64,000 nt of DNA, from NCBI GenBank assembly GCA_021786375.1, contig JAJYNL010000038.1, positions 1 through 64,000 of the forward strand, given 5' to 3'. Numbering within the stretch: the first letter of the stretch is position 1; each line of letters opens with the position of its first letter. The notes under the pieces were generated by a model. The model searched no databases. It saw only the letters and a list, made by a program, of their open reading frames with translations, and had not been told where the DNA came from. Positions 33,513 through 43,049 of this stretch are shown here, one piece after another. The DNA comes from Actinomycetes bacterium (GTDB lineage Bacteria; Actinomycetota; Acidimicrobiia; Acidimicrobiales; Acidimicrobiaceae). The position numbers and the translations under genes are program-made.

Positions 33513-35941
33513 TCGAGATGAGGACGACGGACGAGCGGGCACTCCTGGTCGAAGAGATCGAAGAGGCGGCCCGGGTAATCGCCCCACTCTGGCCGCTTGG
33601 CACCTTCGTCGCGGTCAACCCCCTCTGGGACCTCCGCCAACTCGGGTTCCACGGGGCCATCCGGAAGGCCGCCCCGGTGCTAGGAATACGCGGCTATCCC
33701 TCGGAGGGCTTCATCGCCCGAGCGATCTCCGAGGGAAGGATCACCGAGGAGGATTTGCGCGCAGCACGGGCTGGGCTCAGGGTGGAGACTCGCCCGGGAC
33801 CCCAAGAGCCGGCTTATGGGCTGACCCCCGCCGAGGAATACGACCGTGCCAGGGGAACGGACTACGCCGAGAGCATCGACCGGGAGGTCGCCAAGTGGTG
33901 TGCGGCCTTCGTCGGCGGCCAGGGTGGCGGCCAGAACGGTTTCCATGCCGCCTGGCGCGAGGCGGTGGTCCGAGACCCGGGTGCGAAGCGCCTTGTGGGC
34001 AGGTCGGGCAGGTCGGCGCTCGCCTCCGTGCCCGCCGACCCCGAAGCGGCCGTGCTCGAGGCCCTGGAAACGCTCAGGATAAGCCAGGCCCAGCGCATCC
34101 CTCAGCTTTCCGCACAGCTGGGGCGCATGCCGGGTTGGGCGGGCCACGCCAAGTGGCGCTCGCTCTGGGCGGGGAAAGACGCCTCCGGTCCCTCAATCGA
34201 GATGATCGACTACCTGGCAGTCAGGCTATCCTACGAGGCCGCCCTGCTCCAGAGCCTGCCGCCGGCCACCCAGGACAGGTCTCCGAGGCCTTCGCCAAGG
34301 GCCGGCCTGCGCGGTCCGCAGCGAGGCCTCCGGGCCAGGCAGTCGGGCCCCGGCATTGCCGAGGCGAAGATGGGCTCGGAGAGCGGCGATGTGGCGCTGG
34401 CCGCCTACGAGATCCACTATCGCGACATACTGCTCGCATCCCTTGGAACTCCGCGGGATCGAGCGCGGAAGGCGCCGCAGGCGCAGGCGGTCTTCTGCAT
34501 CGATACGCGCTCCGAAGGGATCCGCCGGCACCTCGAGGCACAGGGTGACTACGAAACCTTTGGCTTTGCGGGCTTCTTCGGAATCGCCCTCGATTTCCAC
34601 ACCCTGGGTGCGCACGAGGGTGTGGCCCTATGCCCGGTGCTCCTGAGACCCGGAGCAAAGGCGAGAGAGATTCCGCGTGCCGGAGAGGAGCCAGCGGCGC
34701 GGCGCTGGCTAACAGCCGGCCGGAGTGCCGATGCGGCGCGTCACGCCTTCGAGGAGGCGAGGAGCTCCTGGATGGCCTCTTACACGTTGGCCGAAGCGGC
34801 CGGGCTGGCCGCAGCTCCGGTGGCCGCGCTCAAGACGCTGGCTCCGACGATACACGGCCGCCTACGCTCCGCCCTCAGCCGCCTCGTCGCGGAGAAGCCC
34901 GGCACCACCATCGAGATCTACGAGGGCATGGACGACGAGGCCCAGGCCCGCTTCGCTCACTCATCACTCACCACCATGGGCTTGACCGGCGGCTTCGCGC
35001 CCTTGGTGGCTCTGATCGGACACGGCAGCACCACCGAGAACAACCCCTTTGCCTCCTCGCTCGACTGCGGAGCCTGCGGCGGCAACCGCGGCCTTGACAG
35101 CGCACATGCGGCGGCGGAGGTTCTCAATCGCCCCGCGGTGCGCAAGCTGGTGGCGGAGATGGGCATCCTGATACCCGCCGAGACCGTCTTCGTGGCGGGA
35201 GAGCACGACACCGCCACCGACACCGTCGAAATCGTCGACACCAAACTGGCGCCCCCTTCGCACGCGGACGCTCTCGCCCGGTTGCAGGCCGACCTCGATC
35301 GGGCCGGTCGAGCCCTGGCCGAGGAGCGCGCGGGCGACTTCCCCAGGCGCCGGCGCGGAAGGGCCGCGGCCTATCGGCGCTCTCGGGACTGGGCCGAGGT
35401 ACAGCCGGAGTGGGGATTGGCACGCAACGCGGCCTTCATCGTCGGCCCGCGCTCGATGACAGAGAATGTCGATCTCGGCCGGCGCACCTTCCTCCACTCC
35501 TACGACCACCGGGTGGATCCGCAGGGAAAGGCTCTGGAGGCGATCCTCACCGCCCCGATGGTGGTCGCGCACTGGATCAATGCGCAGTACTACTTCTCGA
35601 CCGTCGACCCTGAGGTCTTCTCGGCCGGGGACAAGGTCGCGCACAACATTGTCGCCGGCATAGGTGTGGTGCAAGGGGCGGGAGGAGATCTCAGGCCGGG
35701 CCTGCCGCTACAGTCGCTCTTCTACAACGGCCGCCCCTACCACGAGCCCATGCGGCTCTTGAGCGTCATCCAGGCACCGCCGGACCTGATCGAGGAGGTC
35801 ATAGCGCGCAACGGCATCCTGCAGGAGCTTTTTGACGGCGAATGGGTTCACCTGGCCGCTCGCGACTCGGAATCCTCCCCTTGGCATCTCCGCCGTCCCG
35901 GTGGGAGCTGGGCTCCCTGGCGTCCGCTCGCACAAAGCTGA
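33509..35941 (+). CDS. dabA: DabA (DUF2309): zinc-dependent CO2-hydrating subunit of the DAB system
   Basis: An 810-residue DUF2309 protein. The presumed zinc-site residues are Cys330 and Asp332 in FCIDTRSE, His505 in IGHGSTTENNP and Cys520 in LDCGACGG. The spacing (2, 173 and 15 residues) closely matches the beta-carbonic-anhydrase-like site described for DabA of Halothiobacillus. The N-terminal VNPLWDL and the C-terminal QSLFYNGRPYHEPMRLL segments are also family-typical. DabA-DabB accumulates bicarbonate in the cytoplasm by energy-coupled unidirectional CO2 hydration, in autotrophs and in heterotrophs that need CO2 for carboxylases. The start is a GTG inside the dabB stop overlap. It converges on the UDP-glucose dehydrogenase gene with a 37-bp gap. 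Confidence 0.93.
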   Translation: MIEMRTTDERALLVEEIEEAARVIAPLWPLGTFVAVNPLWDLRQLGFHGAIRKAAPVLGIRGYPSEGFIARAISEGRITEEDLRAARAGLRVETRPGPQEPAYGLTPAEEYDRARGTDYAESIDREVAKWCAAFVGGQGGGQNGFHAAWREAVVRDPGAKRLVGRSGRSALASVPADPEAAVLEALETLRISQAQRIPQLSAQLGRMPGWAGHAKWRSLWAGKDASGPSIEMIDYLAVRLSYEAALLQSLPPATQDRSPRPSPRAGLRGPQRGLRARQSGPGIAEAKMGSESGDVALAAYEIHYRDILLASLGTPRDRARKAPQAQAVFCIDTRSEGIRRHLEAQGDYETFGFAGFFGIALDFHTLGAHEGVALCPVLLRPGAKAREIPRAGEEPAARRWLTAGRSADAARHAFEEARSSWMASYTLAEAAGLAAAPVAALKTLAPTIHGRLRSALSRLVAEKPGTTIEIYEGMDDEAQARFAHSSLTTMGLTGGFAPLVALIGHGSTTENNPFASSLDCGACGGNRGLDSAHAAAEVLNRPAVRKLVAEMGILIPAETVFVAGEHDTATDTVEIVDTKLAPPSHADALARLQADLDRAGRALAEERAGDFPRRRRGRAAAYRRSRDWAEVQPEWGLARNAAFIVGPRSMTENVDLGRRTFLHSYDHRVDPQGKALEAILTAPMVVAHWINAQYYFSTVDPEVFSAGDKVAHNIVAGIGVVQGAGGDLRPGLPLQSLFYNGRPYHEPMRLLSVIQAPPDLIEEVIARNGILQELFDGEWVHLAARDSESSPWHLRRPGGSWAPWRPLAQS

Positions 35942-35978
35942 ACGGAAGCCAGGGAGTGAGAGAGAGAGACGTCGAGGG

Positions 35979-37397
35979 CTAACCGGCCACGAACCCGGTG
36001 TCGCCGTCCAGCAGGCGGAGTCCGCTCCTGTGATGCGCCCAGCGCAAGGGGGGCCACACCACCGGGTGGAAGGCGACGGGTGCACCCCTTCCTATCCCGT
36101 AGACCACCAGGCCTGCCTCCGACCAGGACTCCAGGTCCAGGGCGCCGGCGGCGTCCAGAACCATCCTTCCGGCCAGGCGTTCGGCCACGGCCATCGGGCT
36201 TAGAACCGAGAACTCCTGCCAGGCGGTAGCCACCACCAGGGCATCCGCGTCCTCGATGGCGTCGAAGGCGCAGTCGACACGTTCACCGGCGAAGGACTCC
36301 ACCCGGGCCAAGGGGTCATATGCCCTCACCCGGGCGCCGGAGGAAATCAGCAGCTCGGCGAGCTTCAGCGCCGGCGAGTCGCGGGAGTCGTCAGTGCCCG
36401 GCTTGAAGGCCAGGCCGAGAAGCGCAATGGTTTTGCCTGCCACGCCGGCAAGGCCCATCTCGAGCTTCATCAGCGCCGCGCGCGAGGCCTCTTGGTTGAC
36501 CTCCTCGGCGGCGGCGACGACGCGCGTGGGCGTCCCCATGGCTCGTCCGAGGGCCTGGAAGCCCGAGACGTCCTTGGGCAGGCACGAGCCACCGTAGCCC
36601 GGGCCTGGCCGGAGGAAATCTTTGCCTATGCGCTGGTCGAGGCCTACGCCGAGCAGGACGGTCGCCGCCTCGGTGCCCAGGCTCTCGCACATGGCGGCCA
36701 CCTCGTTGGCGAAGGAGATCTTCACCGCCAGGAAGGCGTTGGCGGCGTACTTTATGAGCTCCGCTCCACGGCGATCGGTCTTCACCAGCGGGACGCCCGC
36801 TGGGTAGAGATCCGCAACCAGGTCGGCTACCTGGGAGTCGGAGGCCCCCACCACCACTCGGTCGGGCGCGAGGAAATCCTCCACCGCGCGGGACTCGCGG
36901 AGAAACTCGGGACTGGAGACCACGGAGATTCGTACTCCCTCGAGAGCGGCCTCGGCACAGACGAGCTCGATGGCCTCACAGCTTCCGGGTGGAACCGTGC
37001 TCTTCACCACCACCACCAGATCGCCGGCCGCGTTCGCCGATACCTCGCGGGCGGCGGCGGCGAGCTGAGTCAGATCCGGATCGCCGTTCTCGTCCGGCGG
37101 GGTGCCGACTGCCAGCAGGGCGACCTCTACTCCTGTCATCTCCTCCTTGCCGATGGCCGGCGCGAAATGCAGGCGATCCGATAACACTCCCTCGACCATC
37201 AGCTCCTCGAGCCCCGGCTCGTGAATCGGACTCCTGCCTTCCAGGAGCGGCGCGAGGCGGAAGGGGTTGGCCTCCACGCACACCACTTGGTGCCCCAGAT
37301 GGGCGAAGCAGACCGCCGAGGTGAGCCCGACGTATCCGGCCCCGACCACCAGCACACTGTGGCTCCTGGCGCCCTTGGTCATTTCAATAGAGGTCAC
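35979..37397 (-). CDS. ugd: UDP-glucose 6-dehydrogenase
   Basis: A 472-residue nucleotide-sugar dehydrogenase. The N-terminal Rossmann motif is VLVVGAGYVGLTSA (about 15-28), with NAD-site TPPDENGDPDL and VVKSTVPPG. SSPEFLRE includes the general-base Glu164, Lys216 and Asn220 lie in ELIKYAANAFLA, and the catalytic Cys272 is in GYGGSCLPKD. The C-terminal domain has LGLAFKPGTDDSRDSPA. It oxidises UDP-glucose to UDP-glucuronate. It is the last gene of the glycan operon, 51 bp after the ABC exporter. The GTG start has GGAG upstream. Length is slightly above the usual 430-450 because of a C-terminal extension. Confidence 0.93.
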   Translation of the reverse strand: MTSIEMTKGARSHSVLVVGAGYVGLTSAVCFAHLGHQVVCVEANPFRLAPLLEGRSPIHEPGLEELMVEGVLSDRLHFAPAIGKEEMTGVEVALLAVGTPPDENGDPDLTQLAAAAREVSANAAGDLVVVVKSTVPPGSCEAIELVCAEAALEGVRISVVSSPEFLRESRAVEDFLAPDRVVVGASDSQVADLVADLYPAGVPLVKTDRRGAELIKYAANAFLAVKISFANEVAAMCESLGTEAATVLLGVGLDQRIGKDFLRPGPGYGGSCLPKDVSGFQALGRAMGTPTRVVAAAEEVNQEASRAALMKLEMGLAGVAGKTIALLGLAFKPGTDDSRDSPALKLAELLISSGARVRAYDPLARVESFAGERVDCAFDAIEDADALVVATAWQEFSVLSPMAVAERLAGRMVLDAAGALDLESWSEAGLVVYGIGRGAPVAFHPVVWPPLRWAHHRSGLRLLDGDTGFVAG

Positions 37398-37448
37398 GGC
37401 CTCACTCCTTCATTGCCGGCCGCGCTGCGGCGGACCCAAGTAAATTGA

Positions 37449-39287
37449 TTAGGAAACCTGTTCGGCGGGAACGAAGACGGAGAGGTGCCCGCGGCTCTGG
37501 TGCAGCGACGTATAAGCCCCCTCCGCCGCCAGCAGCTCCCGATGGCTCCCCTCCTCCACCACCCGGCCCTGGGAAAGCAGGGTGATGCGGTCGGCATTGG
37601 CGACAGTGGTTATGTGATGGGTCACGTGCACCATGGTCCGCCCCTCGGCCAGGCGCCCGAGCGCATCCAAAAGCACCGCCTCCGTCTCGGCGTCGAGGCC
37701 GGCGGCGGGCTCGTCGAGAAGGATGATCGCCGCGTTGCGCGCCATCGCCCTGGCGAAGGCGACGCACTGGCGCTGCCCGCCCGAAAGGGCGCTTCCCCGC
37801 TCGCCTACCAGGGTGTCGTACCCGTCGCGGAGAGAAGAGAGAACTTCGTGCACCCCTGCACGCTTGGCGGCGTCGATGGCGCCGAGGCGGCTCCGCGTCT
37901 GCAATCCGTAGGCGATGTTCTCCCACACGGTCTCACCCATCAAGGACGGCTCCTGAGGGACCAGTGCGATGCGGGAGCGGAGCTCAGTCAAGGAGAGTTC
38001 CCTCAGGTCGATTCCGTCCAGGGTTATCCTGCCTCGTTGGGGATCGAGGAAGCGCGGGATCATCTTGACCAGTGTGCTCTTCCCGGATCCCGTGGCCCCC
38101 ACCAGTGCATGCGAGCTCCCCGCACGTATCTCGAGGTTCATCGCCTCCAGCGACGGCGCGGACGCCCCCGCATAGACGTAGGTGACGCCTTCGAAGCGGA
38201 TCTCGCCTTTGGGCCAGCCCAGGTGCCGAGGCTTGAGCGGCTGGGGCGGCTCGGCCGAGGTGGCCAGCACCTCCTTCACCCGGTCGGCGGAAGCCTGGCC
38301 CCGGCCCAGCATTCCCGCCATCTTTGCCAGCTGGCGAACCGGCGTGTAGATGCCACGCAGGTAGGCCGAGAAGACGAGAAGATCCCCCGGGGTCAGGGAT
38401 CCGGAGATAACCGCGCGCGCACCGAAGTAGACCACCCCCGCGGTGGAGACGGCCATGGTCGCGGTGACCAGCGGAGTGAAGCGCGACTGCAGAAGGACGG
38501 AGCGCTTGTTGGCCCGCAAACCCTCGTCGGCCAGGTCCGCATATCGGCGCCCCTCGCGCGCCTCCGCTCCGAAGGCCTGTACCACCGGCAGGGAGATCAG
38601 GACCTCCTGGGCGAAGGCCGTCGCCCTGCCTTCGACGTCGCGCGCCTGGCGCTGCGACTTCTTGATAGCGGTCAGGTAATGGCGCACCGTCAGGTACATG
38701 ACGGGCAGCAGGGAAAGGATGACGATCGTGTAGCGCCAGTCGACGAAGAGCATGATCACGACTATGCCGAGAATGGTGAGGCTGTTCTCCACCAGGATGG
38801 GGACCACGTTTGCCACTACACCCTGGATCGCCTGGATATCCCCGCCCAGCCTGGACAGCAGGTCCCCCACGCTGTTGGAGGCGTGGAATTCCATCGACTG
38901 GCGCTCCAGGTGATTGAAGAGGCGGCATCGCAAATCGAAGACCATGCGCTGCCCGGCGTTGGCCAGGAGCGCGTTGGTGGCATAGGCGAATATTCCGAGA
39001 AGGATGGCGATGACCACCATGGCTCCCGCCATCACGTCGAGCCGCGCCACGCGGGTTGCAGGCAGCCAGGAGAGAAGCTGGGGAAGGGGTCGTGAGCCGA
39101 GCACCGTGTCGAAGATCAGCTTCAGGGGCCATGGTGACGCCCACTGCACCATGGCCCGGAGTGCCGAGACGCCGACTCCGGCCGCCAGCGTCCAGCGAAC
39201 CGGCGAGGCGTCCATGCCGAAACGCGAGGGCATGACCGCCGCCAGGACACCGGCCTTGGCCCGGCTGCCGTCAGATCGCCGCGACAC
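37449..39287 (-). CDS. ABC exporter (fused membrane and ATPase domains)
   Basis: About 612 residues. The N-terminal ABC_membrane domain (about 20-320, six segments) includes the DLRCRLFNHLERQSMEF and DLLSRLGGD coupling-helix regions. The C-terminal ATPase has Walker A GATGSGKST, Q-loop VPQEP, signature LSGGQRQ, Walker B IILLDEPAAGLD and H-loop HVTHH. It resembles MsbA/PglK-type half-size exporters of lipids, lipid-linked oligosaccharides or peptides. Within this cluster, transport of a lipid-linked glycan is the likely job. The GTG at 39287 (GGGAGG site) is preferred; it overlaps the upstream glycosyltransferase by 17 bp, and the longer frame upstream is Arg/Pro-rich and spurious. Confidence 0.9.
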   Translation of the reverse strand: MSRRSDGSRAKAGVLAAVMPSRFGMDASPVRWTLAAGVGVSALRAMVQWASPWPLKLIFDTVLGSRPLPQLLSWLPATRVARLDVMAGAMVVIAILLGIFAYATNALLANAGQRMVFDLRCRLFNHLERQSMEFHASNSVGDLLSRLGGDIQAIQGVVANVVPILVENSLTILGIVVIMLFVDWRYTIVILSLLPVMYLTVRHYLTAIKKSQRQARDVEGRATAFAQEVLISLPVVQAFGAEAREGRRYADLADEGLRANKRSVLLQSRFTPLVTATMAVSTAGVVYFGARAVISGSLTPGDLLVFSAYLRGIYTPVRQLAKMAGMLGRGQASADRVKEVLATSAEPPQPLKPRHLGWPKGEIRFEGVTYVYAGASAPSLEAMNLEIRAGSSHALVGATGSGKSTLVKMIPRFLDPQRGRITLDGIDLRELSLTELRSRIALVPQEPSLMGETVWENIAYGLQTRSRLGAIDAAKRAGVHEVLSSLRDGYDTLVGERGSALSGGQRQCVAFARAMARNAAIILLDEPAAGLDAETEAVLLDALGRLAEGRTMVHVTHHITTVANADRITLLSQGRVVEEGSHRELLAAEGAYTSLHQSRGHLSVFVPAEQVS

Positions 39288-40467
39288 GTGGCCCTCCCGA
39301 TGACTGCATGCGCTGTGCCGCCTGCGCCGCGGCAAGTGTGCGCCTTGCCACGTCCACCCAGTCGGCCCGCTCCAAGGCACACCGCCGGGCCCGTTCCCCC
39401 AGCGCATGCCGGATTGACGGAGAAAGGACGAGCCTCTCCAGGGCGGAGGCGAGCGCCGCGGGATCCCCGGCGGGGACCAGAACTCCGCAATCACCGAGCA
39501 GCTCCCGCACCGGAGGAAAGTCTGAAGCAACCACGGCCTTGCCCGCCGCCATCGCCTCTACCACCTTGAGCGGGGAGAAGTAGAAGTTGCCGCTAGGCAG
39601 GTAGGGGGCCGCGGCGATGTCCATGGCGGCCAAGTAGGCGGGCACCCTTTGCGCAGGAACCGCGCCCGCGGCGACCGCAGGAATGCGTTGGCGGAGCGAA
39701 GCCAGGCCCGCCTGCGCCGCGTCACGCCCCGGACCGTCACCCACCACCAGCAGGCCGAAGCGATGCGCGCCCGCCAGGAGCTCAGCCGCCTCGAACAGCG
39801 GCTCCAGCCCGTGCCACGGCTTCAGGCTCCCCACGAAGCCGATGACCGGGAGGTCTTCGAACCCGAACTCCGCTCGCAGCTTCGCCCCTTCCGCCCGCCA
39901 ACGGCCGGGTTCGAGCAGTGCGGTATCGGCTCCGTTCGGTATAACTAGGGCGGTGGCGGCTCCCCGCGCAACGGCCCAGTCGGCCAGAGGCTCGGAAACC
40001 GCCACCACTGCGGCGTCACGGAGAGCCGCGGCCTCAGCCAGATTCGCCGCCTCGCGATTGGCCAGGCCGAAGTGCGCCTCACGCTCTGCCGCCACCGGGG
40101 CGTTGACCTCCACCAGCCTGGGAAGGCCCAGGCGACGGCCCAGGCCACCGCCGTCGGCAAACAAGGCGAGGCGCTCCATGACAAGGTCGAAACCCGCTCC
40201 GTCCAGATGTCCGGCCACGCTTTCATAGAAGGTGTTGGAGGCCTCGATCCTGCGGAGCTCACCGGCGGGACCGCTCGGCACCGGCCCGACCGGCACCTCG
40301 ACGACCTCGGCACCGGGGATGCCGGGTGCTTCTACCTTGGGCGCAAAGACGGTCACCTGGACCCCGATGGAGCCAAGGGCACGGGCCAAGGAGGCGACGT
40401 GCACCGAGGCGCCCTTGGTGCCGCCGATCGGAATCCCGGGGTCGCAGACGAGGTAGGCGACGCGCAA
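39271..40467 (-). CDS. Glycosyltransferase family 4 protein
   Basis: A 398-residue GT-B enzyme. The N-terminal domain starts MRVAYLVCDPGIPIGGTKGASVHV (GT4 acceptor-side Gly-rich loop). The C-terminal domain has GFVGSLKPWHG, LLVVGDGPGRD, the AYLAAMDIAAAPYLPSGNFYFSPLKVVEAMA region with the E-x7-E-like motif, and the VLVPAGDPAALA nucleotide-binding end. It transfers a sugar from a nucleotide donor with retention; donor and acceptor are unknown. The start is TTG directly after the stop of the previous gene, so translation is coupled. It is part of the epimerase-to-ugd operon. Confidence 0.88.
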   Translation of the reverse strand: MRVAYLVCDPGIPIGGTKGASVHVASLARALGSIGVQVTVFAPKVEAPGIPGAEVVEVPVGPVPSGPAGELRRIEASNTFYESVAGHLDGAGFDLVMERLALFADGGGLGRRLGLPRLVEVNAPVAAEREAHFGLANREAANLAEAAALRDAAVVAVSEPLADWAVARGAATALVIPNGADTALLEPGRWRAEGAKLRAEFGFEDLPVIGFVGSLKPWHGLEPLFEAAELLAGAHRFGLLVVGDGPGRDAAQAGLASLRQRIPAVAAGAVPAQRVPAYLAAMDIAAAPYLPSGNFYFSPLKVVEAMAAGKAVVASDFPPVRELLGDCGVLVPAGDPAALASALERLVLSPSIRHALGERARRCALERADWVDVARRTLAAAQAAQRMQSSGGPRVAAI

Positions 40468-41814
40468 CTAGATCGCCTCCCAGGTCGTCCGCGGCGCAAC
40501 GGCGGCAAACCCTGCCGGCGCCCCGGGTGCGAACGCGAGCTCCCAAAAGCGCTGCGCAACCGCCCTGGAGCACTCGTCGCGTGCCAGCTGGCGCTCCACT
40601 TTCCGCCGGCCGGCGCCGCCTATGCGACCTCGAAGGTCCGAGTCCGAGAGCAGGGCGCCGATGGCCGTTGCAAGCGCCGCGGGATCCCCGGCAGGGACGA
40701 CGAGCCCGGTCTCTCCGTCGAGCAGCACCTCGGGAATGCCCGCAACGTCGGTTCCGACGACGGGAATGGCACTCGCCATGGCCTCCAGCACCGAATTCGG
40801 CACGCCGTCCCGGTCACCTCCCTCGACCACCACGCTGGCCTGCACGAATACGTCCGCCTTGGTGTACTCCTCCCTGACCTCCTCCTGGGTCCGCGCCCCG
40901 AGAAGCCTGACTTTGCCGGCCAGTCCGGCTGAGCGGATGCGGGCCTCGAGCTCCTCGCGCATCCCGCCACCGCCGACGACTCGGCACCTGAATTCAGCCC
41001 CTTGGGCGGCCAATTCGGCAAGGGCGTCGATCAGGACCGGATATCCCTTCTTGGGGACAAGCCGTCCGACGGCAAGGATGACCGGGGGGCCCGAAGCGCG
41101 CCTGGCGCCGGCAGGTGGAGCAAAACGCTCTATGTCGACCCCGTGGTACTGGAGCCGGACGCGCCCCGCCAGCGCTGCGGAGCGCTGCGCACCGAGATGT
41201 GTGGCCGCCACCTGCAACAGGGCATCGCGCGCCGAGGCGGAGCAGACCATGACGAAAGCGGCTCGCTCGATCCGGTGCGCCAGGTGGCGCGGGTTGGCGA
41301 GATACAAGTCCTTGGCGTGCGCGGCAAAGCTGAACGGCACCCCGATGAGGGTGGAGGCAAGTTCGGCGATCGCAGCCGGCGAGTGGGCAAATGCCGCATG
41401 AATATGCCGGCTGCCGGACTCCTCGGCCACGCGCGCGAGGTAAGCGGCCTCCAGCAGGTGCTTGGCGGCCGTGGCGGCCGACTCCCGGTCGCGGAGTCCG
41501 CGCAGCACCCCCGCGACACCCCTGGGACGGCGAATCGCCAGCTCCACCAGCGCGAAGGCCATTGTGGACCAGGACGCCGCCTTCGCCCGGGCTCCACCCG
41601 GCCGGTGCAGGTACGTCACCGCGCTTTTCACCTCCGCGGTCCGCGCCTGGCGGAGCGGCTCGCCCGGATCGGCGATGGAAACCAGCCTGAGTGGTAGCCC
41701 CGCCCGTTCGAGGCCGATGATCTCATCGAGGATGAAGGTCTCCGACAGGCGGGGGAAGCGCTTGGTCAGGTAGGTCAAGGTGCCCGAACCCGGGGCGATC
41801 CGGCGCCCGCTCAC
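40468..41814 (-). CDS. Glycosyltransferase family 4 protein
   Basis: A 448-residue GT-B enzyme. The N-terminal TYLTKRFPRLSETFILDEI segment is typical of GT4 transferases of exopolysaccharide pathways, followed by HIHAAFAHSPAAIA and FSFAAHAKDLYL. The C-terminal domain has ILAVGRLVPKKGYPVLIDAL, the ADVFVQASVVVEGGDRDGVPNSVLEAMA motif region with the conserved glutamate pair, and GLVVPAGDPAALA. The start is a GTG overlapping the preceding stop (GTGA). Its product probably adds a sugar in a repeat unit; specificity cannot be read. Confidence 0.9.
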   Translation of the reverse strand: MSGRRIAPGSGTLTYLTKRFPRLSETFILDEIIGLERAGLPLRLVSIADPGEPLRQARTAEVKSAVTYLHRPGGARAKAASWSTMAFALVELAIRRPRGVAGVLRGLRDRESAATAAKHLLEAAYLARVAEESGSRHIHAAFAHSPAAIAELASTLIGVPFSFAAHAKDLYLANPRHLAHRIERAAFVMVCSASARDALLQVAATHLGAQRSAALAGRVRLQYHGVDIERFAPPAGARRASGPPVILAVGRLVPKKGYPVLIDALAELAAQGAEFRCRVVGGGGMREELEARIRSAGLAGKVRLLGARTQEEVREEYTKADVFVQASVVVEGGDRDGVPNSVLEAMASAIPVVGTDVAGIPEVLLDGETGLVVPAGDPAALATAIGALLSDSDLRGRIGGAGRRKVERQLARDECSRAVAQRFWELAFAPGAPAGFAAVAPRTTWEAI

Positions 41815-43049
41815 GGACGGCCCGTGGCGATCGTGGCCGCCGGCCTTTCCACACCACTCCAGCGGCTCCGGGATCCCGCGCCAAGCATCTCGCGGACCTC
41901 CAAGGTGAGGGCGTGCAAGCCGGTGAGGTTGAAGCTCGGCCTCTCGACCCCGGCGCCCAACCGTCCAACTGCCTGGATCAGCGCGCGGTGCAGGTCATCC
42001 GGGTCCGAGTTCTCGACCGGGTCGACCATCTCGACGAGGCCCCTGGTGGAAAAGGCGGTGGCACGGAGGAGCTGCTCCATGCGCGGCCATGCCCTTGGGA
42101 CCACCACCGTTGGAACTCGTGCCGCCGCGAGCTCCGAGAGCGTGTTGTAACCTCCCCGGGTGACCACGAAGGCCGCTCCGGAGGCGACCTGGGCGATGTC
42201 GTCCACCATGTCGACCGCCTTGGCCCCGGGGTTCCGGGCAAGCGCTATCTCCAGCGTGGCACGGTCGGCCGTGCTCATGAGGGGGCCGGTGGCGAGCAGC
42301 GCGCCCAGGCCCAGTGCGGAAGCGGCACGCAGTGCGGCGACGAGCACCTCGACCCCGTCCCCGCCCCCACCCACGGTGCCGAGTACGAAGGGCCGTTGGG
42401 GCAGCGCCTCGGGAAGCAGCGCGGTCGGACGCGACGGAGGAGCCACGTAGCCGCAATACGAGAGCTTGGCTCTCTCCGCCTCGCCGAGGCCATAGGCCTC
42501 CGCCACGTCGAAAATGTCCTTCTGCCCGTAGACGAGGATACGGTCATACACCGAGCGGAGCGTCTCGTAGACCCCCTCCGCTCCCCACAAAGAGCGCACG
42601 TGATCCGGGTCGTCGAGGATGTCGCGCAATCCGAGGATGAGGCGTGGAGCGCGCGGCAGCTCCGCCACCGCCTCGAAGACCGGCAGCAGCTCCCCCTTCA
42701 TTCCCTGGGGTGAGTGATCAACCAGAATAAGATCAGGCCGCCAGCGCCGCACCACGTCGACCAGCACCGCACTACGCGCACGGCGCACCAGCGACAAGGG
42801 AATACCGGGCTCGCGGGAATCGTAGCTCTCGACGCCGGTCTTTATCACGGGCGGGAGTTTGACCACCTGGAGTCCCGAGGGGCGGCGAAAGCGGTCGGCC
42901 ACGGTGGAGCCCGTCGCCAGGAGCACCTGGCAACCGGAGAGGCCGGAGAGGCCGGAGAGAAGGGCCCCGGCTATGGCCAGGTTTCGCCGCAGATGCCCCA
43001 GCCCGTAGGTGTCATGGGAGTAGAGGAGAACCCTTGCGCCGGTGCTCAA
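41811..43049 (-). CDS. Glycosyltransferase family 28-like (MurG-type) protein
   Basis: A 412-residue GT-B protein. The N-terminus RVLLYSHDTYGLGHLRRNLAIA contains the GHxRR loop found in GT28-like enzymes that act on membrane acceptors. The C-terminal domain has VLGTVGGGGDGVEVL, DMVDDIAQVASGAAFVVTRGGYNTLSELAA and PRAWPRMEQLLRA, equivalent to the MurG/UgtP donor site. It may transfer the first or second sugar to a lipid carrier. The start is TTG (43049), overlapping the epimerase stop by 4 bases (TTGA), so the genes are coupled. Confidence 0.85.
   Translation of the reverse strand: MSTGARVLLYSHDTYGLGHLRRNLAIAGALLSGLSGLSGCQVLLATGSTVADRFRRPSGLQVVKLPPVIKTGVESYDSREPGIPLSLVRRARSAVLVDVVRRWRPDLILVDHSPQGMKGELLPVFEAVAELPRAPRLILGLRDILDDPDHVRSLWGAEGVYETLRSVYDRILVYGQKDIFDVAEAYGLGEAERAKLSYCGYVAPPSRPTALLPEALPQRPFVLGTVGGGGDGVEVLVAALRAASALGLGALLATGPLMSTADRATLEIALARNPGAKAVDMVDDIAQVASGAAFVVTRGGYNTLSELAAARVPTVVVPRAWPRMEQLLRATAFSTRGLVEMVDPVENSDPDDLHRALIQAVGRLGAGVERPSFNLTGLHALTLEVREMLGAGSRSRWSGVERPAATIATGRP

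Noticed and set aside
37485..39095. Long plus-strand frame (536 codons) opposite the ABC exporter
   Set aside because: It is the antisense shadow of a gene with clear Walker and signature motifs; its own sequence is His/Gln/Arg-rich without domains.
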